Shown: positions 1 through 4,247 of the stretch, in pieces
Numbering within the stretch: the stretch's first letter is position 1
Layout: every line of letters starts with the position of its first letter
From: JALHTG01 sp964528315
GTDB lineage: Archaea; Thermoproteota; Bathyarchaeia; 40CM-2-53-6; JALHTG01
Direction of reading: 5' to 3'
Assembly: GCA_964528315.1 (NCBI GenBank)
Contig: CAZGRO010000079.1
Span: 1-6,136 of the forward strand
Length of the DNA stretch: 6,136 nt
Made by a program: the position numbers and the translations under genes
The notes under the pieces: generated by a model
Told to the model about the DNA's origin: nothing
Database searches by the model: none
The model's input: only the letters and a program-made list of their open reading frames with translations

Positions 1-136
1 GTAGTTGGACAGTATCTCGGAGAGGTATTCTGCGAAGTGTGTGAACCTCGCAAGTCTCTGTTGTGAAAACGAGAAAGCTGGCGCATTAGACGTTTTGGAG
101 GTAGTGTCGAGGAGATTCTTCGGGAATATCGAAGAT
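1..136. other. left-edge stretch with no gene I can support firmly
   Basis: No family is recognisable here. One plus-strand frame open from the window edge ends at TGA 64-66 and would give the C-terminal 21 residues of a protein ending CEVCEPRKSLL. It could be the tail of an upstream gene with a CxxC knuckle, but it is too short to judge. A second plus frame (TTG at 5) stays open to 286, but its right half is the antisense of a lysine-rich minus-strand ORF and reads as Leu/Phe-rich shadow. An inverted repeat TCTTCG/CGAAGA at about 115-134 lies just after the stop of the minus-strand ORF at 137. It could help end that transcript, although no T tract follows. Confidence 0.3.
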
Positions 137-253
137 CTATTTTGCTGGCTTCTTCCCCTTCTTCTTCACCTTTTTGGGCAAGGCTTCACCTCCATGACCG
201 CGCGAAGAGCGCCACCTCTCAGTATACGCTTGCAGCTTCGGTTCAAAGAACAT
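137..253 (-). CDS. 38-aa basic hypothetical protein with lysine-rich tail
   Basis: This is a minus-strand ATG ORF of 38 codons, below usual gene-calling limits. The first half (MFFEPKLQAYTERWRSSR) is mixed. The tail after residue 26 is almost all Lys with Pro and Gly (PKKVKKKGKKPAK), as in flexible nucleic-acid-binding tails; that role is inference. Its start lies 13 nt after the stop of the 66-aa frame at 267-467, so the two could be one transcript with reinitiation. I see no strong SD ahead of the ATG, only a GATCGGA stretch that is too close. The opposite strand reads as Leu/Phe-rich shadow. No family is recognised. It is supported only by composition, codon pattern and position, so it may be spurious. 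Confidence 0.4.
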   Translation of the reverse strand: MFFEPKLQAYTERWRSSRGHGGEALPKKVKKKGKKPAK

Positions 254-266
254 TCCGATCAAGCTA

Positions 267-467
267 CTATAACCTTCGCTCCTTGAACAACCTTTCAAGA
301 AGCGCTGGCAAGTCCTCCTTGTTCCTCACAGCTTGCTCATTTAAGCTACTTTGCTGCTCTTCCGTAAGCAACTGCCAACGGTGAGCGATCTCATCAGTAG
401 TCTCATATGTGTGCGTTCCTCCCTCTCTACTCTTACGCCTGCGGACGACCACACTGATCCTTGCCAT
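267..467 (-). CDS. 66-aa hypothetical helical protein
   Basis: This minus-strand ORF begins MARISVVVRRRKSREGG. A charged, probably helical segment follows (about residues 22-66, rich in Glu, Gln, Leu and Arg, with DEIAHRWQLLTEEQQ in the middle) and the protein ends KERRL. The basic N-terminus followed by an amphipathic helical half suggests a small DNA- or RNA-associated protein, but I recognise no family. The frame stays open upstream to a TTG at 512, which would add 15 mostly hydrophobic residues. I prefer the ATG at 467 because the extension looks unlike the rest and neither start has a convincing SD. The ATG might be leaderless. The 38-aa ORF at 137-253 follows 13 nt downstream and may be co-transcribed. 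Residue composition and low-bias codon use favour this strand over the others. Confidence 0.45.
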   Translation of the reverse strand: MARISVVVRRRKSREGGTHTYETTDEIAHRWQLLTEEQQSSLNEQAVRNKEDLPALLERLFKERRL

Positions 468-565
468 AGACAAAGATAGGCCCACGACACACAATAGCCT
501 ATCGATCCGCAAAGCAGACCGACACCATCAAGTCACATCGAAAGAAGGCCCCTTTCCCAGTCCGT

Positions 566-790
566 TCACCTGAACCCTCCGCCAGGGTTTGAGAAATCAT
601 AGCGCAACGCATGTACTGGGCTGATGTACCCTTCCTTCTCATTCGGATCCAAAAAAAAGGAGGATCTGGTCGCGCTGACCTCATCGGTGTCCGAATCTTC
701 GCAACTTTCTCTTTGCCTTCTGCTTTCTTGTCTTCTTTCGCTTTGCTCGTCCTCTACTCTTGCTGGTTCCTGTTCCCATCTCTCGTGCAC
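566..790 (-). CDS. 74-aa charged, low-complexity hypothetical protein
   Basis: This is a GTG-start minus-strand frame. Residues 1-40 are dominated by Glu, Arg, Gln, Asp and Ser (for example EQSERRQESRRQRESCEDSD), probably disordered or coiled. Residues 43-74 are more ordinary (SSFFLDPNEKEGYISPVHAL, then RYDFSNPGGGFR). The C-terminal half, with DPNEKEGY and HALRYDF, is the part that looks most like real protein. Arginine is mostly AGA/AGG, common in archaea. The SD ahead of GTG is weak (GAAGAGAT). A run of eight T on the coding strand (plus 651-658) encodes Phe-Phe-Leu and could be a slippage spot. The plus strand here gives only Ser/Leu-rich shadow frames. No family is recognised. Purine-rich composition alone can create such an ORF, hence low confidence. 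Confidence 0.3.
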   Translation of the reverse strand: MHERWEQEPARVEDEQSERRQESRRQRESCEDSDTDEVSATRSSFFLDPNEKEGYISPVHALRYDFSNPGGGFR

Positions 791-1005
791 ATCTCTTCAG
801 GCTCTTATGTCACTATCCCAAAAAAGAATTTCTTCTCCTCAGTGCGCGCTAAGAAAACGTGTCACAAGCAGCCTTAATAGCTTCGGTGCAATTGTCAGGG
901 CAGGTTAGGTGTACGGTCCGAAGCTGAGCGTCCTACCGCGTTTCGCGTTGACGTCTAAGTTTTCCGCCGAAGAACTAGCTGAATACAGAGAACGAGGTGA
1001 AATGC
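791..1005. other. intergenic region upstream of the TRAM gene
   Basis: No convincing gene is seen. A CTTAATAG element (873-880) fits an archaeal TATA box and would place a start near 902, giving a leader of about 100 nt for the TRAM gene. An 8-bp inverted repeat, AGCTTCGG (879-886) and CCGAAGCT (918-925), surrounds a 31-nt loop. A short CGCG-TTT-CGCG hairpin sits at 937-947. A second, weaker TATA candidate (TCTAAGTTT, about 954-962) would give a short leader instead. Whether the structured part is a regulatory leader or chance cannot be told from this sequence alone. Confidence 0.3.
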
Positions 1006-1212
1006 ATGAGCTTTGAACAATCCTTCAGGAAGCCAGTTGAAGAAGGTAAAGAGTATGACCTTGACATCAAGGAGGTCAGCCGTCGCGGTGACGGAGTAGC
1101 CCGGGTGGAAGGTTTCGTAGTCTTTGTCCCTAATACCAAACCTGGCGATCACGTGAAGGCCAGGATCAACTCTGTTGGTTCAAGATTCGCAACAGGCGAA
1201 GTCATCCAATAG
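1006..1212 (+). CDS. stand-alone TRAM-domain RNA-binding protein
   Basis: This is a 68-aa protein made of one TRAM domain (about residues 10-67), a small beta-barrel that binds RNA. Its signature is SRRGDGVARVEGFVVFVPN followed by KPGDHVKARINSV and FATGEVI. In other proteins TRAM domains deliver tRNA-modifying enzymes to their substrates. In archaea, free-standing TRAM proteins are thought to act as RNA chaperones comparable to bacterial cold-shock proteins. I chose ATG 1006 because GAGGTGA (994-1000) sits about 6 nt ahead of it. A GTG three codons upstream (997) overlaps this SD and is rejected. Length is complete for the family. A T-rich terminator follows, so it is probably monocistronic. 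Family assignment is confident; the in vivo role is inferred from the family. Confidence 0.93.
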   Translation: MSFEQSFRKPVEEGKEYDLDIKEVSRRGDGVARVEGFVVFVPNTKPGDHVKARINSVGSRFATGEVIQ

Positions 1213-1234
1213 AGAACAGGAATAGCCCTGCAAG

Positions 1235-1249
1235 TTTTTCTCCTTTTTT
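1235..1249 (+). terminator. T-rich terminator after the TRAM gene
   Basis: Five T, then CTCC, then six T begin 23 nt after the TRAM stop codon. Archaeal RNA polymerase stops at such T tracts without needing a hairpin, and none is visible. The next TATA box begins 5 nt later, which supports a transcript boundary here. Confidence 0.65.
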
Positions 1250-1253
1250 GAAT

Positions 1254-1263
1254 GCTTATATGC
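1254..1263 (+). promoter_or_regulatory. TATA box for the small-protein run
   Basis: GCTTATATGC lies immediately after the TRAM terminator and is the clearest TATA-like element before the small genes at 1368 and 1568. At the usual archaeal spacing of about 26 nt, the start would be near 1285. That leaves a leader of about 83 nt before the TTG at 1368 and removes the GTG at 1279 from the transcript. Confidence 0.5.
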
Positions 1264-1269
1264 TTAGGA

Positions 1270-1284
1270 AGCCACTAGGTGGCT
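1270..1284. promoter_or_regulatory. small palindrome at the predicted start site
   Basis: AGCCAC-N3-GTGGCT is a 6-bp-arm inverted repeat between the TATA box at 1254-1263 and the predicted start near 1285. Archaeal repressors often bind exactly there, so an operator is possible. Short arms make chance a real alternative. Confidence 0.3.
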
Positions 1285-1356
1285 GGAAAATCTTCTGTGC
1301 ATTCCGTGGGTCAACCCTGCGAAGTGTGTGGTTTTTCCTCCGAGGTCGGAAAGTGA
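1279..1356 (+). CDS. doubtful 25-aa CxxC mini-ORF
   Basis: A GTG frame gives 25 residues with a single zinc-knuckle-like PCEVCG near the middle, ending at TGA 1354-1356. That stop overlaps the SD of the next gene (GAGG at 1355-1358). A TAGGAAG stretch about 8 nt before the GTG could serve as SD. Against it, the promoter predicted from the TATA box at 1254-1263 would start after this GTG, leaving only GTG 1297 or 1306 without an SD. One CxxC pair alone cannot make a full four-ligand zinc site within one chain. It is kept as a candidate because stop and SD overlap as in a compact operon. Confidence 0.2.
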   Translation: MAGKSSVHSVGQPCEVCGFSSEVGK

Positions 1357-1367
1357 GGTAGCCTACA

Positions 1368-1550
1368 TTGAGTGTACTATCCAGAAACAGCGGGCGTGCG
1401 TGGGAGAAACCACGTCACACTAATACGCGATCCAAATCGAAACCGAAACCTCCATCGTACTGGCGAAACGATCAGAGAGCATGGTACAAGAGGTTCGATC
1501 GACGCGGACGACAGACTCTCCCCGTCTTGGCGCGTGAGCGTGAACGCTAA
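1368..1550 (+). CDS. 60-aa highly basic protein of unknown function
   Basis: This is a TTG-start ORF with GAGGT (1355-1359) about 9 nt ahead, a good ribosome site; an in-frame TAG at 1359-1361 blocks any longer start. The protein is about 30% Arg plus Lys with few acidic residues. The N-terminal half is Lys/Pro/Ser-rich and probably unfolded (RSKSKPKPPS, about residues 21-30). A segment with several aromatic residues follows (YWRNDQRAWYKRFDRRGRQ, about 31-49), then an ERER end. This composition suits a nucleic-acid- or ribosome-associated protein; that is inference, and I recognise no family. The zinc-finger gene begins 17 nt after its stop, so the two are likely co-transcribed. A second plus frame open over the same bases has no good SD and looks less natural. 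Confidence 0.55.
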   Translation: MSVLSRNSGRAWEKPRHTNTRSKSKPKPPSYWRNDQRAWYKRFDRRGRQTLPVLARERER

Positions 1551-1567
1551 TGATTGGAGATGTGTGA

Positions 1568-1684
1568 TTGAGTGAGACTTGTCGTTGCGCACATTGCGGA
1601 GTCGTGTTCAAGTCGAGCGAGCAACTGAAACATCACGGAACGAAATGTTTCAAGCGCAACAGCATTTGGGCAGCCAGGCGATAG
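1568..1684 (+). CDS. 38-aa single zinc-finger (C2HC) microprotein
   Basis: This is a TTG-start ORF with GGAG at 1556-1559, 8 nt ahead; an in-frame TGA at 1565-1567 fixes the start. The protein is nearly all one classical beta-beta-alpha zinc finger. Cys7-x2-Cys10-x3-Phe14-x5-Leu20-x2-His23-x3-Cys27 matches the C2H2 consensus at every key position, with Cys replacing the final His. Three residues precede Cys5, and an 11-residue basic tail (FKRNSIWAARR) follows the finger. Single fingers in archaea are usually DNA-, RNA- or protein-binding modules; the target here is unknown. It follows the 60-aa basic ORF by 17 nt, and a T5 run starts right after its stop. It is too short for standard gene callers, but the full motif plus SD make it very likely real. 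Confidence 0.75.
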   Translation: MSETCRCAHCGVVFKSSEQLKHHGTKCFKRNSIWAARR

Positions 1685-1694
1685 TTTTTGTTCT
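1685..1694 (+). terminator. weak T-run after the zinc-finger gene
   Basis: TTTTTGTTCT directly abuts the zinc-finger stop codon. It could end the small-protein transcript, but it is shorter than the terminator at 1235-1249. No TATA box is obvious before the OB-fold gene, so some read-through into it is plausible. Confidence 0.3.
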
Positions 1695-1731
1695 CGTGCA
1701 TCTGATTCCTTTTCCTGCTTGCGTGATCTCC

Positions 1732-1860
1732 ATGAAGACGATGCTCGTCGAGTGCAAGCTGCCCAATTCTCCGCCAAAAAAGGGGGAGATGGCTAGCGTG
1801 CGCAAGGACAAGGTCGCACCACCTTTTCTTGGCATTGTGTGGAGGGGAATGTGGATATGA
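1732..1860 (+). CDS. possible 42-aa ORF coupled to the OB-fold gene
   Basis: This is an ATG frame whose stop overlaps the OB-fold start as ATGA (1857-1860), the classic arrangement for translational coupling. The translation has a lysine-rich middle (SPPKKGE, RKDK) and a hydrophobic end (FLGIVWRGMWI). No SD precedes ATG 1732. A GGGGGAG stretch at 1782-1788 touches an internal ATG at 1789 and would suit the GTG at 1798 instead, leaving only about 20 residues. I recognise no family. The region may instead be an untranslated leader for the OB-fold gene. Its main support is the overlap and the purine-rich ribosome-site-like tract. Confidence 0.22.
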   Translation: MKTMLVECKLPNSPPKKGEMASVRKDKVAPPFLGIVWRGMWI

Positions 1861-2105
1861 GAATTGTGGACATCGAGAATGGGATGAGGCATGTGAACAT
1901 TGAGGGTAAGATAGTTAACATGGACCGATACATGCTCGTGGTAGATGACGAGTCGGGAAGGACGTTCGTGAGATACTCTCGGAAAAATCTTGAGACTCGA
2001 ATTGAGACAGGCAACTATGTGAAGATCCGCGATTGCCAAGCAGTGACTTACTCAGGGATACTTCAATTGAAGATGCAGCCAAAAGGACGCATATCTCTCC
2101 GGTAG
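1857..2105 (+). CDS. single OB-fold protein, RPA/ssDNA-binding type
   Basis: This 82-aa protein is close to one OB-fold barrel. It opens MRIVDIENGMRHVNIEGKIV, matching the start of archaeal RPA-like OB domains (a pattern like VxDIxxGMxxVxVxGxV). A strand pair follows around RYMLVVDDESGRTFVRYS, and it closes with TGNYVKIRDC, YSGILQLKM and the terminal strand. Such domains bind single-stranded DNA or RNA. The protein lacks the extra OB copies and zinc finger of full RPA, so it may act as a small accessory protein or as part of a complex. I chose ATG 1857 because GGAGGGG (1841-1847) lies 9 nt ahead; in-frame GTGs at 1839 and 1851 lack proper spacing. The YkgJ-like gene starts 63 nt later with no T tract between, so both may share a transcript. 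Confidence 0.8.
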   Translation: MRIVDIENGMRHVNIEGKIVNMDRYMLVVDDESGRTFVRYSRKNLETRIETGNYVKIRDCQAVTYSGILQLKMQPKGRISLR

Positions 2106-2168
2106 AGTCCTTCCACAACCAGACTAGGTTTCAGGCATGAGGTTACGCATAGGCCCGAGGCGAGAAAT

Positions 2169-2471
2169 TTGACTCAACACTCGTGCAAGCAGTGCGGAAA
2201 CTGCTGCATAATCCACTGGAAATCATTTGAAGCAACACACAACGATGTGACCCGATGGAGAAGAGAAGGAAGAACCGACATCCTGAAACATGTAGCAATA
2301 GCCTCTGAAGACCGAAATGACCAATCAGGAACCTTCACCTCAGACAGCTGTCCCTTCCTGAGAAGAAATGAACAACACAAAACCCACTACTGCACCATAA
2401 ACCAGACCAAACCCTCCAGTTGCAGAAACTACCCTGACGACGGAGTATGCGAATTCGTCCAAGAGAAGTAA
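2169..2471 (+). CDS. YkgJ-like Fe/Zn-chelating cysteine-cluster protein
   Basis: This 100-aa protein has the cysteine pattern of the YkgJ (CxxCxxCC) family: CKQCGNCC at residues 6-13, then Cys61 (CPFL), Cys75 (YCTIN) and Cys85 in KPSSCRNYP. The family is thought to bind iron or zinc; its biochemical role is still poorly defined, though some members act near methylation or protein-modification enzymes. Cys94 near the end is extra. The middle (about residues 18-57) is charged and helical. The start is TTG, supported by GAGG at 2157-2160 with 8-nt spacing; no upstream in-frame ATG fits better. Length is typical for short archaeal members. Its function with the OB-fold neighbour is not evident from sequence. 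Confidence 0.85.
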   Translation: MTQHSCKQCGNCCIIHWKSFEATHNDVTRWRREGRTDILKHVAIASEDRNDQSGTFTSDSCPFLRRNEQHKTHYCTINQTKPSSCRNYPDDGVCEFVQEK

Positions 2472-2655
2472 GAGCTCAAGAAAGTAGACTATCGCGCGCG
2501 CTTGTTCGTCGCCGTAATCGGTAAAATCCGTGTGCGTGGATAGCTTGGTGCGGCCGTCGCAATTTGAACCCGGATTGTTGACTGTCTCCTGTCGCTTAGT
2601 TGCCTTCTGGCATAAGCAGCTTGGGATAAGAGCGCGCTAGAAGCGAGCAGATGTT
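2472..2655. other. gene-free stretch with a tRNA 3'-end look-alike
   Basis: I see no coding frame. GC-rich alternating tracts (CGCGCGCGC near 2494-2503, AGCGCGCT at 2631-2638) stand out from the surroundings. On the minus strand, 2546-2577 resembles the 3' end of an archaeal tRNA and is listed separately. No T-rich terminator is obvious after the YkgJ-like gene. Confidence 0.4.
2546..2577 (-). pseudogene. possible tRNA 3'-end remnant
   Basis: Read on the minus strand, this stretch contains CCGGGTTCAAAT, a standard T-arm half with T-loop, and ends CGGCCGCACCA, a 7-nt acceptor strand, discriminator A and encoded CCA. In an intact tRNA the T stem would close with CCCGG. Here it reads TGCGA, leaving only about two Watson-Crick pairs, so the arm is broken. 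The D arm, anticodon arm and a partner for the acceptor are not found at normal distance. It may be a decayed tRNA, or the tail copy left by an integrating element, since integrases often target tRNA 3' ends. Chance is the main alternative. Confidence 0.25.
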
Positions 2656-2802
2656 TCAATATGCTTGGCCCGGACTCAACTCGGGGATGATCAGACCCTT
2701 CAGCCGCGCGTTGTAAAGCGCATTCGAGCTCTCGAAGCGGCCTCTGGAATCATCGATCTGCCCTGTTAGCGCGCCATAGTTGCGCGCTAACTGAAATCGC
2801 AC
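2656..2802 (-). CDS. 48-aa hypothetical protein or gene remnant
   Basis: This is a minus-strand GTG frame whose translation looks natural (FQLARNYGALTGQIDDSRGR, then FESSNALYNARLKGL and IIPELSPGQAY), with plausible codon use and about two thirds G or C at third positions. An in-frame TGA just upstream prevents a longer start. A GGATGA stretch 4 nt before the GTG is a poor SD. A TATA-like element at 2830-2843, read on this strand, would start transcription near 2810, giving a very short leader. The N-terminal codons lie in a 10-bp hairpin (2765-2791). I recognise no family. It could be the tail of a decayed gene. The divergent position relative to the M20 gene would suit a regulator, but no DNA-binding motif is visible. 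Confidence 0.35.
   Translation of the reverse strand: MRFQLARNYGALTGQIDDSRGRFESSNALYNARLKGLIIPELSPGQAY
2765..2791. repeat. perfect 10-bp inverted repeat (hairpin)
   Basis: GTTAGCGCGC at 2765-2774 and GCGCGCTAAC at 2782-2791 pair perfectly around a 7-nt loop (CATAGTT). It is the strongest local hairpin I found in the window, between the YkgJ-like and M20 genes and about 70 nt before the M20 start. It lacks a T tract, so it is not a typical terminator. It may be an operator, an RNA-processing structure, or part of the minus-strand ORF there. Confidence 0.6.
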
Positions 2803-2829
2803 TCAATCATCCAATGTGCGCACGCCCAA

Positions 2830-2843
2830 GAGCCATATAGCTC
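2830..2843. promoter_or_regulatory. near-palindromic TATA element, possibly bidirectional
   Basis: GAGCCATATAGCTC reads almost the same on both strands (GAGCTATATGGCTC), differing at one symmetric pair. On the plus strand its centre is about 26 nt ahead of ATG 2862, so the M20 gene could be transcribed leaderless from it. On the minus strand it would start transcription near 2810, just ahead of the GTG at 2802. TATA symmetry is known to allow transcription both ways. Confidence 0.5.
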
Positions 2844-2861
2844 CACCTCACCTACCAATTG

Positions 2862-4157
2862 ATGAGGCGTCTTGTCATGAGCCATGCTAGTCCTGTCAAA
2901 TACGAGGTGACGAAGGAGATTGATTCCTTGACCAGTAGGTTGGGGGAGATGGCTGATATGATTCATGGATATGCTGAGATTGGTTTTGAGGAACGCAAGT
3001 CCTCTGAGCTGTTAGCGACGGAGCTGGGGAGGCATGGGTTTGAGGTGCAGAAGCCGGTCGCAGGCCTGGATACAGCATTCACAGCCACCTTCAGAGGAAA
3101 GCCCGGTGGACCGACGATTGGGTTCCTGTGCGAATATGACATAGTGGCTGGGCTTGGCCATGCCTGTGGCCACAATCTCATCGGGGTCGCTGCGGTCGGC
3201 GCAGGCATAGCCTTGAGCAAAGTTGTTTCTCGACATGGCCTGTCTGGTACGGTGAAGGTTTTCGGTTGTCCATGTGAAGAGGGATTTGCGCCAAACGCTG
3301 GTGGCAAGATACGCATGCTTAACGCAGGCCTCTTTGAAGGCGTTGACGCGGCGCTAATGATTCATCCTCACCCTGACCGGTACAGTGTCTGGGGGAAGGC
3401 TCGAGCTCGAGAGAACCTCACCGTCACATTCACCGGAAGAAGAGCGCTTAGGCCCGAGGCCCGCTATGATGTTGTTAACGCGCTTGATGCGGCCGTTCTC
3501 ACCGCGAACGGCCTGAACATTCTACACCAAAGGAAGAGCCCTGAAGCGGTGCTGACATACATAGTGAGTGAAGGCGGCGTGAACCCCAATATTGATCCAG
3601 TGAGGGCGGTGGTCCGAATCTACTGCCGGTCCCTAGACATGAACTACTTCAAGGAACTTGTGGAGAAAGCAAAGAACGTAGCCCGGGGAGCTGCCCTGAT
3701 GGTCGGAGCAGAAGTGGAGTTCAAGCAACACGGACCCACATATCAGCCAGAGATTCCAAACCTCACCTTGACCAAGCTCGCTCACAAGAACCTGTTGGAA
3801 CTAGGTGTCGAGGTTGAGGAGCCGCGCCACAGCGCCCAGCTAATACTCAACGGAACAAGAACATACTCCACCGATTTCGGAAACATCAGCCAAATCATTC
3901 CCGCCCACACCACCTACATAAAGATCGGACCCACAGGAGAGGTCGTACTTCATACAACGAAAGCAGTAGAGGCAACCAGATCCAAGGCAGGTCATGAAGG
4001 AATGATCATTGGGGCAAAGACATTGGCTCTGAACGGGTTCGATCTTATTGCGGATACAAGGCTAGTGGAGGAAGCGAAGCGAGAACTTGAAGGCTACAGA
4101 TCCCAGAACTGCAAGCATCCGTATCCAATAAGCAACTACCCCAATTACCTGGCCTAA
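2862..4157 (+). CDS. M20-family amidohydrolase (PM20D2/AbgB-like)
   Basis: This complete metallo-amidohydrolase of about 431 aa likely cleaves an amide bond in a small acylated amino acid, dipeptide or aminobenzoyl-glutamate-like substrate in the cytoplasm. Metal-site motifs are visible in order: EYDIVAGLGHACGHN (about residues 91-105, Cys102 and His104), CEEG (about 138-141, the catalytic and ligand Glu pair), HPHP (about 168-171), and a late STDFGN segment with HTTKAVE. The dimerisation or lid domain lies between about 185 and 300. The GHACGHN form and the STDFGN/VP-like segment fit the PM20D2/AbgB branch rather than ArgE/DapE. Exact substrate is not predictable. The start is uncertain: ATG 2862 sits where the TATA box at 2830-2843 predicts the transcript start (leaderless), while ATG 2877 has GAGG 9 nt ahead. 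TTG 2859 is unlikely. Confidence 0.93.
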   Translation: MRRLVMSHASPVKYEVTKEIDSLTSRLGEMADMIHGYAEIGFEERKSSELLATELGRHGFEVQKPVAGLDTAFTATFRGKPGGPTIGFLCEYDIVAGLGHACGHNLIGVAAVGAGIALSKVVSRHGLSGTVKVFGCPCEEGFAPNAGGKIRMLNAGLFEGVDAALMIHPHPDRYSVWGKARARENLTVTFTGRRALRPEARYDVVNALDAAVLTANGLNILHQRKSPEAVLTYIVSEGGVNPNIDPVRAVVRIYCRSLDMNYFKELVEKAKNVARGAALMVGAEVEFKQHGPTYQPEIPNLTLTKLAHKNLLELGVEVEEPRHSAQLILNGTRTYSTDFGNISQIIPAHTTYIKIGPTGEVVLHTTKAVEATRSKAGHEGMIIGAKTLALNGFDLIADTRLVEEAKRELEGYRSQNCKHPYPISNYPNYLA

Positions 4158-4204
4158 CAAGAACAAACAGTACGCAGCGCGCGCCAATGCAGCCCGGTCT
4201 AAGC

Positions 4205-4213
4205 TTTTTATAC
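4205..4213 (+). promoter_or_regulatory. TATA box of the CBS-domain gene
   Basis: TTTTTATAC is a near-consensus archaeal TATA box. Its centre predicts a start near 4235, right at the AGGAG ribosome site (4235-4239), so the leader would be only about 12 nt. The same T run may also help end the M20 transcript. Confidence 0.7.
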
Positions 4214-4247
4214 AAATGCTCAAGAATGCTCGATAGGAGTAGAGATT

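Noticed and set aside
651..663. AAAAAAAAGGAGG, a perfect-looking ribosome binding site on the plus strand
   Set aside because: No ATG, GTG or TTG follows at usable spacing with a natural-looking frame.
624..908. Plus-strand frame of about 94 codons, Ser/Leu-rich, and an overlapping hydrophobic frame at 611-877
   Set aside because: They look like antisense of the purine-rich minus-strand frame (Leu/Ser/Phe from reversed Glu/Arg/Lys codons); neither has a suitable SD.
997..1005. GTG start three codons before the TRAM ATG
   Set aside because: It overlaps the GAGGTGA ribosome site that serves ATG 1006 and has no SD of its own.
1372..1575. Second plus-strand frame over the 60-aa basic gene
   Set aside because: The SD at 1355-1358 and the stop at 1359-1361 fit the frame at 1368 best. 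The alternative frame runs over the SD of the zinc-finger gene and shows no motif.
1650..2039. 129-codon minus-strand frame over the zinc-finger and OB-fold genes
   Set aside because: It is antisense of two well-supported plus-strand genes; Ile/His/Leu-rich without a motif or SD.
2546..2720. Intact intron-containing tRNA on the minus strand using GCGGCTG near 2708-2714 as acceptor partner
   Set aside because: The seven bases can pair, but no D arm or anticodon arm follows, the T stem does not close and the span is too long.
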